From assembly GCA_016785225.1 (NCBI GenBank), contig JAFBJZ010000361.1, positions 372,001 through 436,000 on the forward strand: a stretch of 64,000 nucleotides of DNA, written 5' to 3'. Made by a program: the position numbers and the translations under genes. The notes below the pieces were generated by a model. The model did not search any database. It was not told the origin of the DNA and worked only from the letters and a program-made list of their open reading frames with translations. Numbering within the stretch: position 1 is the stretch's first letter; each line of letters opens with the position of its first letter. Of this stretch, positions 1 through 14,000 are shown piece by piece. The DNA is from Psettodes erumei (Eukaryota > Chordata > Actinopteri > Pleuronectiformes > Psettodidae).

Positions 1-1241
1 TTCCCAATGGGACAAACTGTAATAACTTTTCCTCTTGACGTTACTTGTAATACCATTATCAGGTCACCACTGCCACCTTAGCTGTACATTGTTTCATCTT
101 AATTAGCAAATGTTAGTACGCTAACGAGCAAAACTAAGATGCTAACCATAGCAAACATTAGCAGTCAGCATATTTGAGCATATTAGTGTGCTGACATTAG
201 CATTAAGCATATGGTGAACAAATAGCTGAATATTCATATAATCAGCAGTTTCAAAGTAACTTTAATTCCTGTGAGTAGCGTCTCTGGAGACCTGGCAAAT
301 ATGAAGTCCTAGATTTTACATGTCTTTTAGCTCCAGTTTTGGCCTCAACCAGCTCCTGAGGGACGTCCCCGGCTGCCAACTGTGACCACCAGCAAAGCTG
401 GAACTGTATGTCTGCTGTCTGGTGCAGTGACATGAAATGAAACTCACTGTAACACGCTGTAAAAATGAGTTGGGTGATCATTCTCTTTAGGTTCATGTCT
501 TAAAGGACGACAACTATTCTGATCTGTCTGTCAACTTATAGTGGCTTCCGTTAGCAACTCATCTCTACTTGTGCACCTGTTGCATTTTGTTTGCATTCAC
601 AATCATCTCATAACAAATTTGACAAATGCTGCATGGTCTCACTTTAATAGTTGTTGTTTTAATTTACTGCTGACCTGTTGTTATAGTTTACCTCTTCAAA
701 ATAAAAGATTATTGGGTTACTAATGTATATATCTCTAATAATGAATATCTCTCCATTTGCACACTGACTTAATGTGTATTGAGGTTGCATTTTAGACAAT
801 TATATTTGCTTTCTACCACTGAGCAGGGGTAGAGCAGAGGTATTTAATTTTCAATTGAAAAAAAATGGTGTCTCTTTGATTGCTCAGGCTTTAATGTTTC
901 TTTTGTTATGCCTTTTTAACCAATAATTAATTTCATCTTCTTTAGAAGGGCAAACAAACGCAACCTCAATCCATACAGCTAAACTGATGAGATGTGCTTT
1001 GGGGGTATAGCAACCCTTGAAAGATATATTCACAAAGTCCAGTGTATTGGTACAGCTCTTGTGGTCCTGATTAAACAGCAGCACAAGTGATTGAGCATGA
1101 TAGAGAAGGACACGACAGATGCATGATGGGATACTTCTCCACTGGCTGCACACTGTTCAGACACTGAAACCTGGAGACGGCAGACAGAAAAAATGTGGAA
1201 AATGACACGGTTATGTCACACACTAAAATTCAAGTTCCCAG
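1..1241. other. Non-coding; possible old repeat near 95-230
   Basis: The stretch 95-230 has recurring gctaac/gttagc/cattagc words in both orientations, resembling an abundant low-complexity repeat of fish genomes. The rest shows no recognisable gene; the short open frames have no family features. Confidence 0.3.
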
Positions 1242-1299
1242 TCTCTCTCTCTCTCTCTCTCTTTCTCTCTAGTGCCCCCCCCCACACACACACACACAG
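1242..1299. repeat. Compound (CT)n-(C)n-(CA)n microsatellite
   Basis: CT repeats, an interrupted CTTTCTCTCT, a run of C and then CA repeats, seen directly. Confidence 0.95.
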
Positions 1300-3331
1300 A
1301 CACACTATACAAACAGAGGGATGGAAAGCCAGGCAGAAGTGCCAGACAGCACAGCTTTTTCTAAATTAGCTGTAATGTCTGCTCCATAAAACACTGCAGA
1401 CTGGCATGTAATGAGTATGTGAGTTTAAGAGGGACAAATAACGACAAATTAAGAGATATACTTGTGCAAACACATGTCTGTGTGACATTATCATAATTAG
1501 TTGAAAAGATAACAACTAGACACATTGAGAGGATTATTGATTGGTATTTAATGAAATTAAACTAATAAAATCCAATGCAGTCACATAATATGTTTACATA
1601 ATGTGTGTTAAGCCTTTTTGCCTTATGTTATGACACAGCTGAGGTATTTTAATGAGATAGAGTCCCTGAGGGGAGGAGGGAGCCAAGATTTTAACACTGA
1701 TCATCATGTCTGGGTCACACATCAGAGGTTGGCGGATCGATCCCTAGAGACTCCTGTCCACGCACAGAAGTGTCCTAAAGACACTAAACCTGAACCTGCT
1801 GAATCGCTCCCAAAGGCCAGGCCACTGCATAACAGCTTCACCACTGTCAGTGTGTGTGTGTGAAAGGGTGACGAATGGTAAATTATAACACGCTATGTCT
1901 GTAAGTGGGGCCACTCTTAGGACTAATTTAGCCAGGTATTTTGAGTCGCAATCACCCTTGACATTCAAGAACCAACCAAACCCAAATCCAAAAGATTCAA
2001 TAATGATACAAAACCTGCTCTCTGCACCAATTCAGATAAGTTTGGATACAACAAGAAAATGCCACAGTGAAAGCTTGAATAAGGCGCAGTGATTAAAGGA
2101 GCAATTTGGTATGTGGGGAGCAATCCTACAAAAACAACTTGAGCAGAGCAAATGATCCAAACAGCGCAGCAGTGGCAACCAAAAAGGACAAAAATAAATG
2201 TTGTTGATCTGCGGCTGCCGCGCACACACCACACATGAGCCAAATCTACCTTTTGTCTGGCTCATGAATTATGCATCGGCTCAAAGTCTCATCATAGTGG
2301 GCTCAGCGTAGAGACACTCTAATCACTCTGAAGCCAGAAACACAATACATAATCATGATCCAGTAACCTGTTCTGAAGAGCAGGGACTTTTACTTTATAT
2401 ACTTTAAGTATGTTTGATTGCTAATACATATGTACTTTTATTTAAATGAAGTTTCCAATGTATGACTTTTATGTGAAATTGGAATAAACATTTTAAGTCC
2501 TGGGCTGAAATCTACAGAACTCCATAACTAAGAGATCATACATTAGTATGTAGTGTACAGTGTGGCATGTAGTATGGGAACAAGGCTCGCTCACTTCCTG
2601 ATTGACTCATTGTAATAGTTTGACTGGATTGGATTTACTAATGGTTTTCCTTTAGATTGTCACCTGCCTGTATGTCGATGTGAAATAAATTGATCTCTCT
2701 ATTTTTTAAAATTTGATTCAAAATTTCATCATGTCTCCCTCACTTCTCCGACCAAACCTGTGCCCTTTTTCTTTGCTGTCTATTTAAGAATGTAAAGCAT
2801 CTTCACTTATGTCACTGCCTCATTCCAGTCTCCTCACTGGGTCACTCAGATGTGGGGCTCCATTTATCAAACTATGTGTAGGATCTGTGTGCTAGAAAAT
2901 CTGATTTATAACTGTGCACAAGCAAATGTCCTTTTCCTGCCCACCATACTCCCACAGCTAACCACACATGGTCAATGCAAAACTGTTGACGAATAATGAT
3001 CTATATGTTGTTCCACTGGAGAATGGCAGCAGTCAGTTCGACCTACAGGTCAATGCTGGGTACAAACAAAATGGTCCAACATGAAGGTGAGACAACACAA
3101 TAAACACCATAGTTGATTACAAACCCAACATACAGGTATCTTACTGCACTGTTAGTATGCATGAATGCAGGCGGTGGTGGGATGCACAGTCACGTGTTCA
3201 CTGAAGCCATCTTTTACTCACAAAAAAACATTATGAAATTTAATTAATGGGCTTTGTTTGAAAATCTACCAATTCTTTAATGCAGTGCTGGATTTCCCTA
3301 GGCGATGATTATCGTCCCATCTATTAGTCAA
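1300..3331. other. Non-coding stretch, nothing firm
   Basis: No gene is recognised. Around 2855-2990 the sequence (ccatttatcaaactatgtgta...) resembles a dispersed fish repeat, but I cannot name it. Confidence 0.4.
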
Positions 3332-3795
3332 TGTCGCAGCCACTCTCCAGAGAGCTTGAGCACTTTCATTTGACTCTAGTTTTTCTGTTTTATTTTGATA
3401 GCGAGTTCCTGACATGTCTGCTGCTTTACTTCCTGTGTATGATTACATGCCCTGCCCTAATGTGTTTCACCTGTGTCTCGTTATCCCAGCCTCCCTGCTG
3501 CGTGTATGTAGGTCTTGGTCTTCCCCTCTGTCTTTGTTAGTCTGGTCTGTTGTTGCTCTTCTGCTTTTGCCCTGCTGTTGTTTTTTTTTTTTTTTTTTTG
3601 CTACCTGTGGTCAAGTTCCCCAGCCTTCAGGTTTTGATTTTTCATTCTTATGACAACAACATTTTTGGGGTTTTCTTTGCTTTGCTTCCTTCTCTGATTT
3701 GGACATGCTGTTTTTTGTGAAATTAAATTCCATATCTTTCTTCACCTACCCGCCTCTGTCTGCATTCGGGTCCGCTTCCTTGCACCCTCTCGACA
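3332..3795 (+). mobile_element. LTR-like remnant, copy 1 of a three-copy family
   Basis: Bounded by TGTCG and CGACA. It contains ccctaatgtgtttcacctg followed by gtgtatgtaggtct in the position of a TATA-like box, a poly-T tract at about 3579-3599, and ATTAAA at 3722-3727 about 70 bp before the end. The same order of landmarks recurs at 6748-6992 and 37452-37882. TG...CA ends, promoter-like box and late poly-A signal fit a solo LTR on the plus strand. I found no exact target-site duplication, so the boundaries are provisional. Confidence 0.55.
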
Positions 3796-6189
3796 GTTCA
3801 CGTGGTTGAGATGAAAAGGAATAAGAATGTTTAGGGTTGATATCAGAGAGAAGTGAGGTGTGACTTGAGTTGAAAAGTGAATTCAACCTTCCTCCTGGTT
3901 GCAGCCTTGGCATTTCAGCAGCACGACACAACCGAGTGCAGCCGAGCCTGGGCATCATATGGCCCGGCCGTCTCCTCTGTGCTCTGGGTTTGTGATGGTG
4001 AGCCAGCACCTGGAACTCAGCATTTAAGTAATTGCTCAATGACAAGTCACAGATGCAGATGTACATTCTGTGTTCCTTTTTAAAGTGCTTACAAAATGGT
4101 TATAGCCTACAACAAACACACACACAAAATGTGTGACAAGGATCACAAGGACCATAATAAAGCCTGGCTTTGATTCGCTACTTCACCATCTGTGACCCAG
4201 TCTCGAAAATGTAGTTAGGCCTGGGTCAGAGTTTCCAAAAATGTGTGCACTTACAGCTTTGCGTTGTTTTTGTGACTCCTAGTGTCTTTGTTGGAAGTGG
4301 TGTATGCACTAATGTAGGAGCTGTTTCTGTCCTATTTGGAAGAATATCTCATAATGTATGAGTAAACACACTATGATTCATTTAGATCTTTATTTGTGTC
4401 CTCATTTTGTCTGTCCCTCTTAATTTATCTCCTGTTCCTGTGCCCTGATGGTGTCTGACATCATTATTAGACGCAGTGGATCAGTAGATCGGGCTTGTCG
4501 CTCCCTATAAAACTGTTACTGAGTCATTTCACTGCCTCATTCTCATGCAACTGTTGCACCTGTCAGCGGAGGGAGCGTCTGGATGTTGAGCTGACACTCG
4601 GAGAAGTGAAACTCACTGCGACTTTGTGAAATCAGGAGCATCTCTGTGCTTCTCGATGACTTTTCACGGGAAATTGATTTTTTCAGCAGCGTAATATATT
4701 TTTGTGGCTGTTAGAATTAACGTTGCATTCGACCTGACAGGCAGGGATTCAGACATGGAGGATTTAGTTTAAGAGGAGACACACACCCCCATTTAGTGTC
4801 AAGTTAATGCCTGATTACACACCATGGCACCAGTGCCTTTCACACTTAATGGGCAGTAGAGTGCTGCTCAGCTGGGAGGACGGAGATGGACATGTGTCGT
4901 TGTGCTGCATGCGTGCGACGTGAGTCGGTTGGACTTTATTGTGCTTTTTCACGGCACTGTACTTTACAGGGGAAAGTCTGCTTTCCACTTTACACACATC
5001 AGCGCGTACAATGGTGTCAGGCAGAAAAACGTGTAGCGCCACACCAGAGCGACAAGCAAAAAGGCATCCTTCTTGGCCCTCAGTGTCTCACGGCTCCCTT
5101 TATAAGAGCAGAAATATGTATCATGGAGCATTTTTTTCCTCTGTGGCAGCTCAGTTTAATGAGCCACGGCAAGGCAGCAACAGTGATCACTGAATTATTG
5201 AATCTCATAATAGCCCTCTGCCAAATCTCCCATGACGATACACATATTGTCTTTATGGCAGTAATAATGTGAGCGCTTGACACAGAAAATGAAGCAATCT
5301 ATCCAGCCAGCTGTAAGGGACAAGTCCAATTTATTGTGTTTGTGTACACAGTGATGTGTCGTACAGTACGGAACACACTGACAAAGCAAGTATTGGAAAC
5401 CCTGGCTGTGGCTTCAGAGCAGCACCTGTGCCACTCGCCCTGCCAATGTGCAGCGGATGCTAGAACTTTCTTCTTGCTGGTTCAGTTTTTTGAAGGATGA
5501 CGGAGCCGGGTGGTAACTCCATTATTCTACAGTTGCTGTGTTTACTGAGCGGAACACCAGAGGAAGTGTTTGTGTGAGGGCACTGTCATCTGGGGACATC
5601 ATCAGGGAACAGTTGTTGGATCCCATGGTGTGTGCATCCTGGTGGTAATGTTCTAGGCTCATATGTCATAATTACCCTCCCCACAGCCACACAAAGAGTC
5701 TCAGCTGGTTTACACACCCATCTGGATGAAGGAAAAAAAGGCAATACATTACTTTTGTGCATATAGTCATTTTACTTGGCTAAACAATATGCACTGTAAC
5801 TGACATCACACGCTGTAGGATGTGTAAGTGTTTGTGTGTTCTTGCTCTGAAGTCTTCTGGTGAGTTTCTGTCGTGCATTCTCACATGTGGACCAAAATAT
5901 CTCAGCCACTGACTGTACACGTTTTCATTTTCTTTTCAGATACTAATGTGCCACTTTGAAACTTTTGTTGGATTTACCCAGAAGACACTTTTTCTTTTTT
6001 AAACTTTCTCCCATCATTGATTATCCATTTCCCCTCAACAGTTTAAAGACAAACAAGGATGCACCATCATAACAACTTCTTTTTCACAGTGCATCCTGCA
6101 ACACAGGTGTTGTGCCAGAGCCAGGAAAGAATGATGTCAAGGTATGACAACTAAATTAATTAATTGCACCTCATTTTTAAAAAAATAAA
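3796..6189. other. Non-coding stretch
   Basis: No gene is recognised. A CTATAAAA box at about 4504 is followed by moderately GC-rich sequence to 4670 that could be regulatory, with no further support. ORFs at 4815-5283 overlap one another on both strands and show no family features. Confidence 0.4.
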
Positions 6190-6300
6190 TCTGTGGGTCT
6201 GTGGGATTACTGTGGGTCTCCACCCAACTGTCAACCCCACAAGCCCAGAAAATTCAAACCCAAGACCTTTCTGCCATGAGCCACTGAGCCAAGTTTTATG
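6190..6300 (-). repeat. Dispersed repeat with tRNA-like box B wording
   Basis: On the minus strand it reads gctcagtggctcatggcagaaaggtcttgggtttgaat in two adjoining pieces, followed by a diverged copy of the gtggag-ccacc segment seen in a very common fish repeat. GGTTTGAAT resembles a pol III box B. It is a fragment with no intact tRNA. Confidence 0.45.
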
Positions 6301-6747
6301 TGCCAAGCAAAATGCTGACAGATGCTGATGAAGTTAGTGGGTGAAGTTAGTATACAGTAATTATCTTCAGATAATACCTGTGATTGTATCATTATGTTAG
6401 AGATAGTATATATATATTGCTAAGGAAAGCTGGTTGTTGTGGAGGTAATAAAATTCTCTTCAACGAAGTAAATTTGAATTTAAAGCAGTAGACATATTAT
6501 TTTGATTGCTTCATCAATTGTCTTCCTGTGGAACAGATATAAATTCTCTATTCTCACCAAGTGATTCTACATACAGTGCCTCAGCATAATAAATGTGGCA
6601 ACATCAGCATAACTGTTGAGATGGGACATGGATTCGTTGTCTGTACAAAAGCAAGAGGAAAGACAGATAGATATACATCTGTTTAGAAGCCTGCAGGAAA
6701 AATGCTGTATTCATAAATGTAGTTCCTCATCTCTGCCACAGCAAATC

Positions 6748-6992
6748 TGTCATGATTTGATCAAGTTCAGTGCTGCCCCACCCTGATGTGTTTCAGCCTT
6801 CTACCCTTGTGTATTTAAGTCTTAGTCTATCCCTTTGTCTTTGTCGGTCTGTCCATTCTGCCTTAATGTGTTGCTCCAGTTGTTGCCCGCTGTTGTATGC
6901 TCCTGCTGCTGTTGTACCGTTTGATTTTCATGGTCATGCACATTGCTGCACCTCCCCTCCTGCCCCCATCCACACGAATCCCCTTTGTGACA
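6748..6992 (+). mobile_element. LTR-like remnant, copy 2, internally shortened
   Basis: TGTCATGATT...TTTGTGACA ends with an internal block ccaccctgatgtgtttcag then gtgtatttaagtct at about 6820, which is a good TATA-like box. It aligns with copies at 3332 and 37452 but is only about 245 bp, so the middle or U5 part is deleted. No target-site duplication is visible. Confidence 0.5.
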
Positions 6993-8962
6993 ACTGATTA
7001 TGTCATTTTATCATATGTGTACACTGTATACCGTACATCTGTGTACTTGTATGTATACTGTGTTACCCAGTTCTGTGTTTGTATACTGAACCACTCTACA
7101 TGGGGTTTCATGAGAAAACTGATTCTCTTTGACCTGTGTGTAGAAAGGAACCACCAAGAGAATAATTATGCTCCTTCACAAAGCCACTGGGAAGGTGTGC
7201 GTGTGTGCGTGTCTGTGTGTGCATGAATTTGTGTCTACCCACAAGAGTGCGTACAACCAGCCATTAAAAGTGGGTTATAGAACAATGTCTGGATGCTCGT
7301 TTGTCCAGACCTTGTTAAGTCAAGACATCATTACCGCTTGCAGGCTTTACCTTGTTTCTATAGCTGACACTTTGGCGAGTAAAGAGCAGCTGGGTAATGG
7401 CTAATGGCTAAGAAAACACTGTGGTCCCTGAGGGGAAAACACTGTATTTGAATTAATGGCACATCTCTGAAGGCAAGGGCATGATTTGTCAGGGGTAATA
7501 ATGCAATACAAAAAGAGTAAAAGTTTAGAAATTGTGTTGTTTTGCAGCAGTTTAAGAATTGAAACCATAATCTACTGTTTCCCTGAGCCCGTGCACAAAA
7601 ATGACATGCAGGTGTACTGGGATTCAAGTTTTGTTGTGTGCTTAATTTTGTATCCAGGTTCCCACAAATCATATCATGCTTAGGTCAGAGCGGTCTTTCA
7701 ACCAAAAGCTGTCTGAGGATCCTCAGGAAAAAAAGTCAAGTTGAGGGTGCAGGGGCTTGTAACTATAATATAACAGCTAACAAATAGGCCATTTAATACC
7801 CCAGATTCAGAATGTGTGTTGTGGCTGTTGCTGCGTCCTGTCCTGCTGTGCAGAAAACGTGGCTGTGCTGCCACCTCTGTGATAGATTACACCTTAAAGT
7901 TTAAACACTGGTGCTAAATGATGGCATGGCATTTTCAAGAAGATGAATCTTCTCGAACCACTTTTATTTATACCCCCCTTTGCCGAAGGATAAAGTACTC
8001 CACATACAATTATGAGACAAGAATAGATGATACTAATGCCTGTGGGGTGAACTTTGTGAACTTATCGTCCCAGCAGCGACCATGCTAACTTGAGAATTAG
8101 AAAGCAAGTGACTGACTAAAACTAAGCCCCCAGGAACAGTGGGCTATCATTTCAAGGTATACTTGCCCAAGAAGCATTTTCCCCATCGCCAATGGGAAAA
8201 GGGATCATAAATGGGGAACGCATTTTTCAGAGCATATAAATCCAATGAGATGACTTTTTTGTATTATCAGAATTAGATTCATTGGTCCCGTAATATTTGG
8301 CATGTCTGGAACAGCTGTATGATTAAGTTTTTCATCCCATGCATTTGTATGGGAAGCCAACAGGAAGGCATTTGGCTTGGCCAGAGGCATTTTCTCACCA
8401 TGGACTCAAAGGACACCCGGACAAAGCACGAGGAAACCTGCAGAGGCTGAATTTCTCCTGATATTTTCTGTTTAGTCACTGTAAAAAAAACTTCATCCTT
8501 ATTGCTTTATATGATGCTTACACATTGAGAGAAATATACAATCGCCCAGTTCATTATTTTATGTAAATTTCACGAAATAACATACTATATATATAAGATT
8601 ACTATATGTTTGGAAACCCTGAGATGTCATTTAAACTATCTTAGATTGTACACTATGAAAGACTGATTAGGTATAATATCCAATGAAATGTAGAATGAGC
8701 CTGAGTGACTCAATATGGGAATAAGGTGAAGTAATTCAAAATCTGTTTTCATTTTTTGGTGACTGCACAAGGTCTCAAGAGACAACAACAGGTTCATTTT
8801 AAGGAAGTAGCAGTTTAGTTATTAGTTTGAAGCTGAAAAATTGAATCTCACGTTGGGATACATATTTTTACAGTTATACTCTACAAACATAATAATTGTT
8901 GAACTGAGGGATGATGTAGAAGGAAAATTCTCAAACAACACTGTCATTATGATGGCAAAAGC
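6993..8962. other. Non-coding stretch
   Basis: No gene, RNA or mobile element is recognised. Short GT-rich patches lie near 7195-7225. Confidence 0.45.
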
Positions 8963-9284
8963 AACCCCTTAACACCTACTGTCGCGATTTGGCATCAAAC
9001 CGCTTCCGCTCCAAAACAGCCAAAATAGCGTCTGTATTAGTATTGCTTTGTAACATTAAAAGAAGAATCTTCATACCTGAGATGGGAACAGGTATTTTTT
9101 TTACCTTTATTGCCTGTTGTCACTAATTTGCATCATAGATAATAGATAATAATAGATTTATATCTATTTTATGTGCTATTATCAAATTAACACTCTCAAC
9201 TTAATTTAGAATCTACTTGAAAGCAAAAACACACACCAAATTTTTTTTTTGATAACTGGAAATAAATTCAGGCGTTAAGGGGTT
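8963..9284. mobile_element. MITE with 15-bp terminal inverted repeats
   Basis: The left end AACCCCTTAACACCT (8963-8977) and the right end AGGCGTTAAGGGGTT (9270-9284) are inverted copies with 14 of 15 bases matching. The 322-bp body is AT-rich and non-coding. The flanks repeat AAAGC on each side (8958-8962 and 9285-9289). A TTAA also sits inside each terminal repeat, so a piggyBac-like reading with TTAA duplication is possible. It is a non-autonomous DNA transposon; its superfamily is unresolved. Confidence 0.7.
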
Positions 9285-10749
9285 AAAGCTACACACAGAC
9301 ACATAATGGTTCAAACTATGTATGTATGCATGTATGTAAGGGAGTGTGTATATGTGGATATGTATAACTGTACCTACATATTTATGAACAAGGTATATGT
9401 AGATGTGTATGTATATGTGTCAACAGGTTGTCGTGTATTTTTATTCTCTTTGTTTAGATGTATTGCTTTGTGTCCCTCTAACCTCATAAAAAATAAAAAA
9501 AGGCAGGTTAAAATAACCACTGTACATCACGGAGACATCTAATGATTTGTTTTCCCAGCAAGTGGCCAGTGCAGAAAGTCACATTGATTTACTTGTCAAA
9601 GACAATTACTACCTGCATTTAAAGGTTGTTGCCTGGTGTGCAGCTAAGCACTGCTGTTGAGTCACATCGAGACATATTTGTGATGTGCAAATATGATCTG
9701 ATCATTGTTTCGTTATCATAACGTAATTATAGCAACAGTCGTCACAATGGCAACATAGTTTTCCACTGGTGTAGGGAGTAGCTTCTGTTACAAAGGAAGC
9801 TGTGGCTTCTAGTCCACTGGGGTTTGCATGAAATAAAATGCTTTATTTGCACACATAGAGGGTGATTCATTTAGTTGTAACAGGAGGAGGTTGCTGCAGA
9901 GCTAAATTATTGTTCCCATTTATTTCCCTTGAAATTTCACTTCATTGTTTATCCTCTCCCCTGAATCTGTCCCCTGCTCTTGAGCAGAATGATAAACAGT
10001 GTGGAAACCTGTGCTTGATGCCAATGTATCAGCCTCTGGTGTGCAGTGCGTAACCTAAATTGTATCAGTTTGTATGCGCACTGTATGAGACATATGGTTG
10101 TGGTTGTGAGTAGGTTTGACATGTGAGCTTCTGATGGCATGGCCGTGGTGATGTTGAGGAGCCCACCTCGCTCTGCCTCTGCGGGGGGTGAACGCGCCGC
10201 AGAGCTGCCACACCACTTATTATACATAATGTTGGCAAGAGCTATCAGGAGACAGAGCAGAGCAAAGAGTGTGACTTGTTAATGTTCTCCATGACAACCA
10301 AACGAAGGTGGTATGGGCAGAGTGGAAAGGTGAATGGTGTTCTCCTATTTTTGTAGAGTGGAATATAATGAGGACCTGCCCACATTGAAGCTGGATGTAA
10401 TTATCATTATCTTGTCTTTGACAGATGTTGAAGTCTCCATTCTGCTTCTTTTTTTTGCAGTTGTGTGTGTCCAGTAATTTGAAGAGTGCAATGACCTACT
10501 TGGCCTGGTTTGCTTTCTCGTTATCATTAAATAATTAATGATGATGTGGGTGAGAGCTTCATATCGTGGTTGTCATTGACTATACTGTACGATCAGCACA
10601 TTTATGACAATCTCTGCCACCGATGATTAGCATCTGATGAAAGGTCACTGGATGTGAAAGTAGCTGTTGACAGCTACAGACACAAAGGCTAAAATTAACA
10701 TTACAGGAATATTGCAGGAGAAGTTATTTGTTGGCTGGCAACTGCATTT
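9285..10749. other. Non-coding stretch
   Basis: ATGT/GTAT-rich simple sequence occurs at about 9315-9420. No gene is recognised. Confidence 0.45.
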
Positions 10750-11080
10750 GGCTTCAATAATTTTGCTTCACTGCGGACCATTTAGCATTCCCACAACTCA
10801 TTATGGGAAACAGACAACCAAAAACCAGGCAGGACAGATTAAAAGTGGTTTTTTTTTCAAGGAGTGAGATTAGGGAGACAAGTAAGAGGCAAGCAGGTTC
10901 AGCAACAGGTAATCGGTCCAAAAATGAATGCTGGAGAGTCTTGCGTGGCTGTAAAGAACAATCTGGCAAAGAGTGAGCGGGATGGCTGAGGTAAATGTAG
11001 GGCTATAATACAGGCATGTCTGAAGGTGATTGGAGGGGAGAGGATGAGGAGGGAGTGGCCTGCGTGGTTGTAGTTCGACT
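10750..11080 (-). repeat. Possible LTR-like fragment
   Basis: The wording (caacaggtaatcggtcc, gaatgctggagagtcttgc, ggctataatacagg) resembles the promoter half of fish LTRs read on the minus strand, with a TATTATAG-like box near 11010. No ends or target duplication were found. Low confidence. Confidence 0.3.
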
Positions 11081-14000
11081 ATGTTGTAGTTGTAGTTTGA
11101 CTTCTCTCCTTATCCCAGTATACATGCATGAATACTTAATTTATAGACCATACTGTCAACAGACCAAACAATAGTTAGCCAGCAGTAAACTGTTTGCATG
11201 TCCAGCCATAAAAAGATGGAGAAATTGTTCAGCTCTGTGCATTTCATATGTGTTATACTTTGCATTTAAATGAGATTAACGCCTTCTCTCGTGCTTACGG
11301 TGTTACCTGAAGGCAGTCACCTGTTGTTACTGGCATCTTATTCTGTTCTGCATTTCTTCAACTTCCGGAGCGAGAACTGATTTCATTTCCCAACCACATA
11401 ATCTGGGAGCGTTCGCTCAAGTGTGAGGAGTTGGATTTCAGCTGGACTAAGGTGTTTCCATGCATTTGAAAAGTTTATCTGAGCTTCCGCGAACATGAAC
11501 GTACTTACTGTGAGGCTACAGGTGTGACAGTGAGGAACGAAACAAGCTTCAAATTTTCATCTAGAAAGGGCAGTGAAACGCTGCTTTTCAGCCTGCTCAG
11601 TTGAGGGAGCTGCAGAATTATTATTTTAATGTGTTAAGCTGCTAAAGATGGATCCTGTTCACTTCATTACCTCATTACAAGAGCCCAGAGAGTTGATTCA
11701 GCCTCGTTGGAGCAAACCAGAAGGACTGAGAAGAGGGTGGAAGTTGGAAAGGAGTTGGGAGAATTTCATAAATATAAAGAGATTAGAAAGATTAGCTACT
11801 GTATAACAGATATAAACTCATTGGAGTCCCTGTAGATACCACCTCTTTTGTATTATGATGAATGTTAGTGCCTTTATATACCAGCTATATGTGAGTTTTG
11901 TGAGTCTTGGTTCTGGCTATAGGGGAATCTATGTGTCTCCCCATTGCTGTAATTTTACTATGTACTTCTGAATGCTCTCAAGATAATATCACAAACTGGT
12001 CTGAGCTCTGATATTCCAGTTCCTGTTCCTAGTCCTGTGATACTACTGTATACTGTGTTTCTAGATGGCCTGAATAATTAGCCACAGTTGCACAGACTGA
12101 GCAGATAGGCATGACGATGTGAGAGCATGAATTTTCTCTTATTCTGTAATCAGGAAACATTTCTAATCTTCTGCACTGTCACATTAGAATCCCCGACTGA
12201 CTGGTCATTTGGCTTGCGACATTGGTCTCTGATTCCAACTAAACATTTTCCACAGGCCAATGCTGTTGTGCAGTTATTGCTTTTAGCAGCTGTGAACCAT
12301 ATCAAAAATGTAATTACTGCTTTTCTCAGCTCACTTACTGATGGCAAGTCCTGCCAATGTCTTTCAATTTTACTGTGACAGGAGTCATCACGGATTGTCA
12401 AGATGAGTGGTATTTGGTTCATACCAATGCTTTAGCATATCATATAAACACAATTATAGTTGGACTCCCCAACCCATATACCACTGCTGAGTAACAGCAT
12501 CAATTTTACAGCTGTCTCCATGCTAAAAAAAAAACCCCACAAAAAACATATGCATACAAAACCTAAAATCCAAAAGTCTTAATGATCTGAATCTTAAAGA
12601 CAAATATGATGTTTGTGTGATTTCAGCTGCTGATCTGGTGTGAGGATTTTACCGACAAGGAGCCCGGTTAGTCAGACGAGGTGCGTGGCGGTGACTGACT
12701 CACAGAAGGTGTGGGTGTTGGTGAGCAGTTGTGAGGATCGTTTCATGTACTTGGGTTCCGTCGCTATGACGTCTGATCTGATCAAACACTGTGTGGTTGA
12801 GTTTATGCTGGAAAAATATGAAATAAGAAAGAATAACGTGCTTATATAGTTTAATAAGAAGAATCTCGCGTACCATTTTTCCCAATCGTACATGATATTA
12901 TGAAGAGAAATAATTAAAGAAGAGGTGGAGACCATTTGGAGGAAAAGGTTGGGCATGTATTTCAGGGCTTCGTGGATATGTAAGGCTTTTAGGTCGAGAA
13001 AATGACCGGCAGCAGGGACAAAGAGGAAGAGAAGATTATGTAACCCCCTTTCATTTGCAGCACTGCAAAATTATTTTGCACCTCCCTAATGATGTTTTGT
13101 GTCATTTCTACTGAAAATACTAACACTTTGATTTTTTTTTTAATCCCAATTAAAAAAAATCTCATATTTTCTGGGAGGCATTTGCTTTCTGCATGCACGC
13201 CTTTGTTCACCTTGCATGATGGACACTGAAATCCATTAGTAAAAAGACCTTTCTCTTAGGGTTGGGGGTGGGGGGTGGGGTGAGGTGATAAGTAGAAAAA
13301 CGGTAAAGCATAAGTCAGAACCAGCCTTAAGAGTGAAAATGAAAAGCCTACAGCAAAGCTGTCTTGGTGCAAAACATGAAAATGACAGAATGTTTCAGCA
13401 CTGTGGATGATTAGGAAAGGAAAATTTAGAGCTTATTGTTTCTCCAATTTAAGATTCAGTTTTAGCTTCTCTTGCGACGCAGTGTTGTTCCAGCCTGAAG
13501 ACTAATCCAGGCTGTATGCGCAGAGGTTATAGGGACATTTTGGGTTATTTAAAGTGGGGTTATGTGAGGTAAAGTCAGTGTATGCAGTTGTGTTTGGTCT
13601 GTGCGCTCCCTCATTGGCAATGAGAGGAGATGGGGACAGATGCTAAGCCACGCCAACGTCGCTGAAGTACCATCTGCACCTGTTCAATGCTACAGCGCAA
13701 CAGAAAGATATCAAGGATTTTTAACTGCTTACAGCTGTTGATGAATTCTGTGTAGGACATCCTGCAGGACCGACCCATCACCAGACTATAACAGCAGTAT
13801 TGCTTATTTTTTCAAGGCCTGTCTCAAGTACCAGCCCACAAGAATCTGAATACTGCAGTCAGAATACAAACTAAATGTTGAAAACTATCTCGGGCTTTGC
13901 ACCTGTTACCATTCTCCGGTCTGTGTAGTCCTGCTGAGTGGATTACTGAGAACCGGTGTATCTCTAACCCTCTGCTTGGTCATTCCCTCAAGCACATGAG

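Noticed and set aside
4886..5272. Plus-strand open frame of 128 codons
   Set aside because: Overlapped by similar-sized frames on both strands; no domain, no splice context and no family resemblance.
6190..6300. Possible tRNA gene
   Set aside because: Only box B-like wording is present; no cloverleaf can be formed, and the sequence matches a dispersed repeat.
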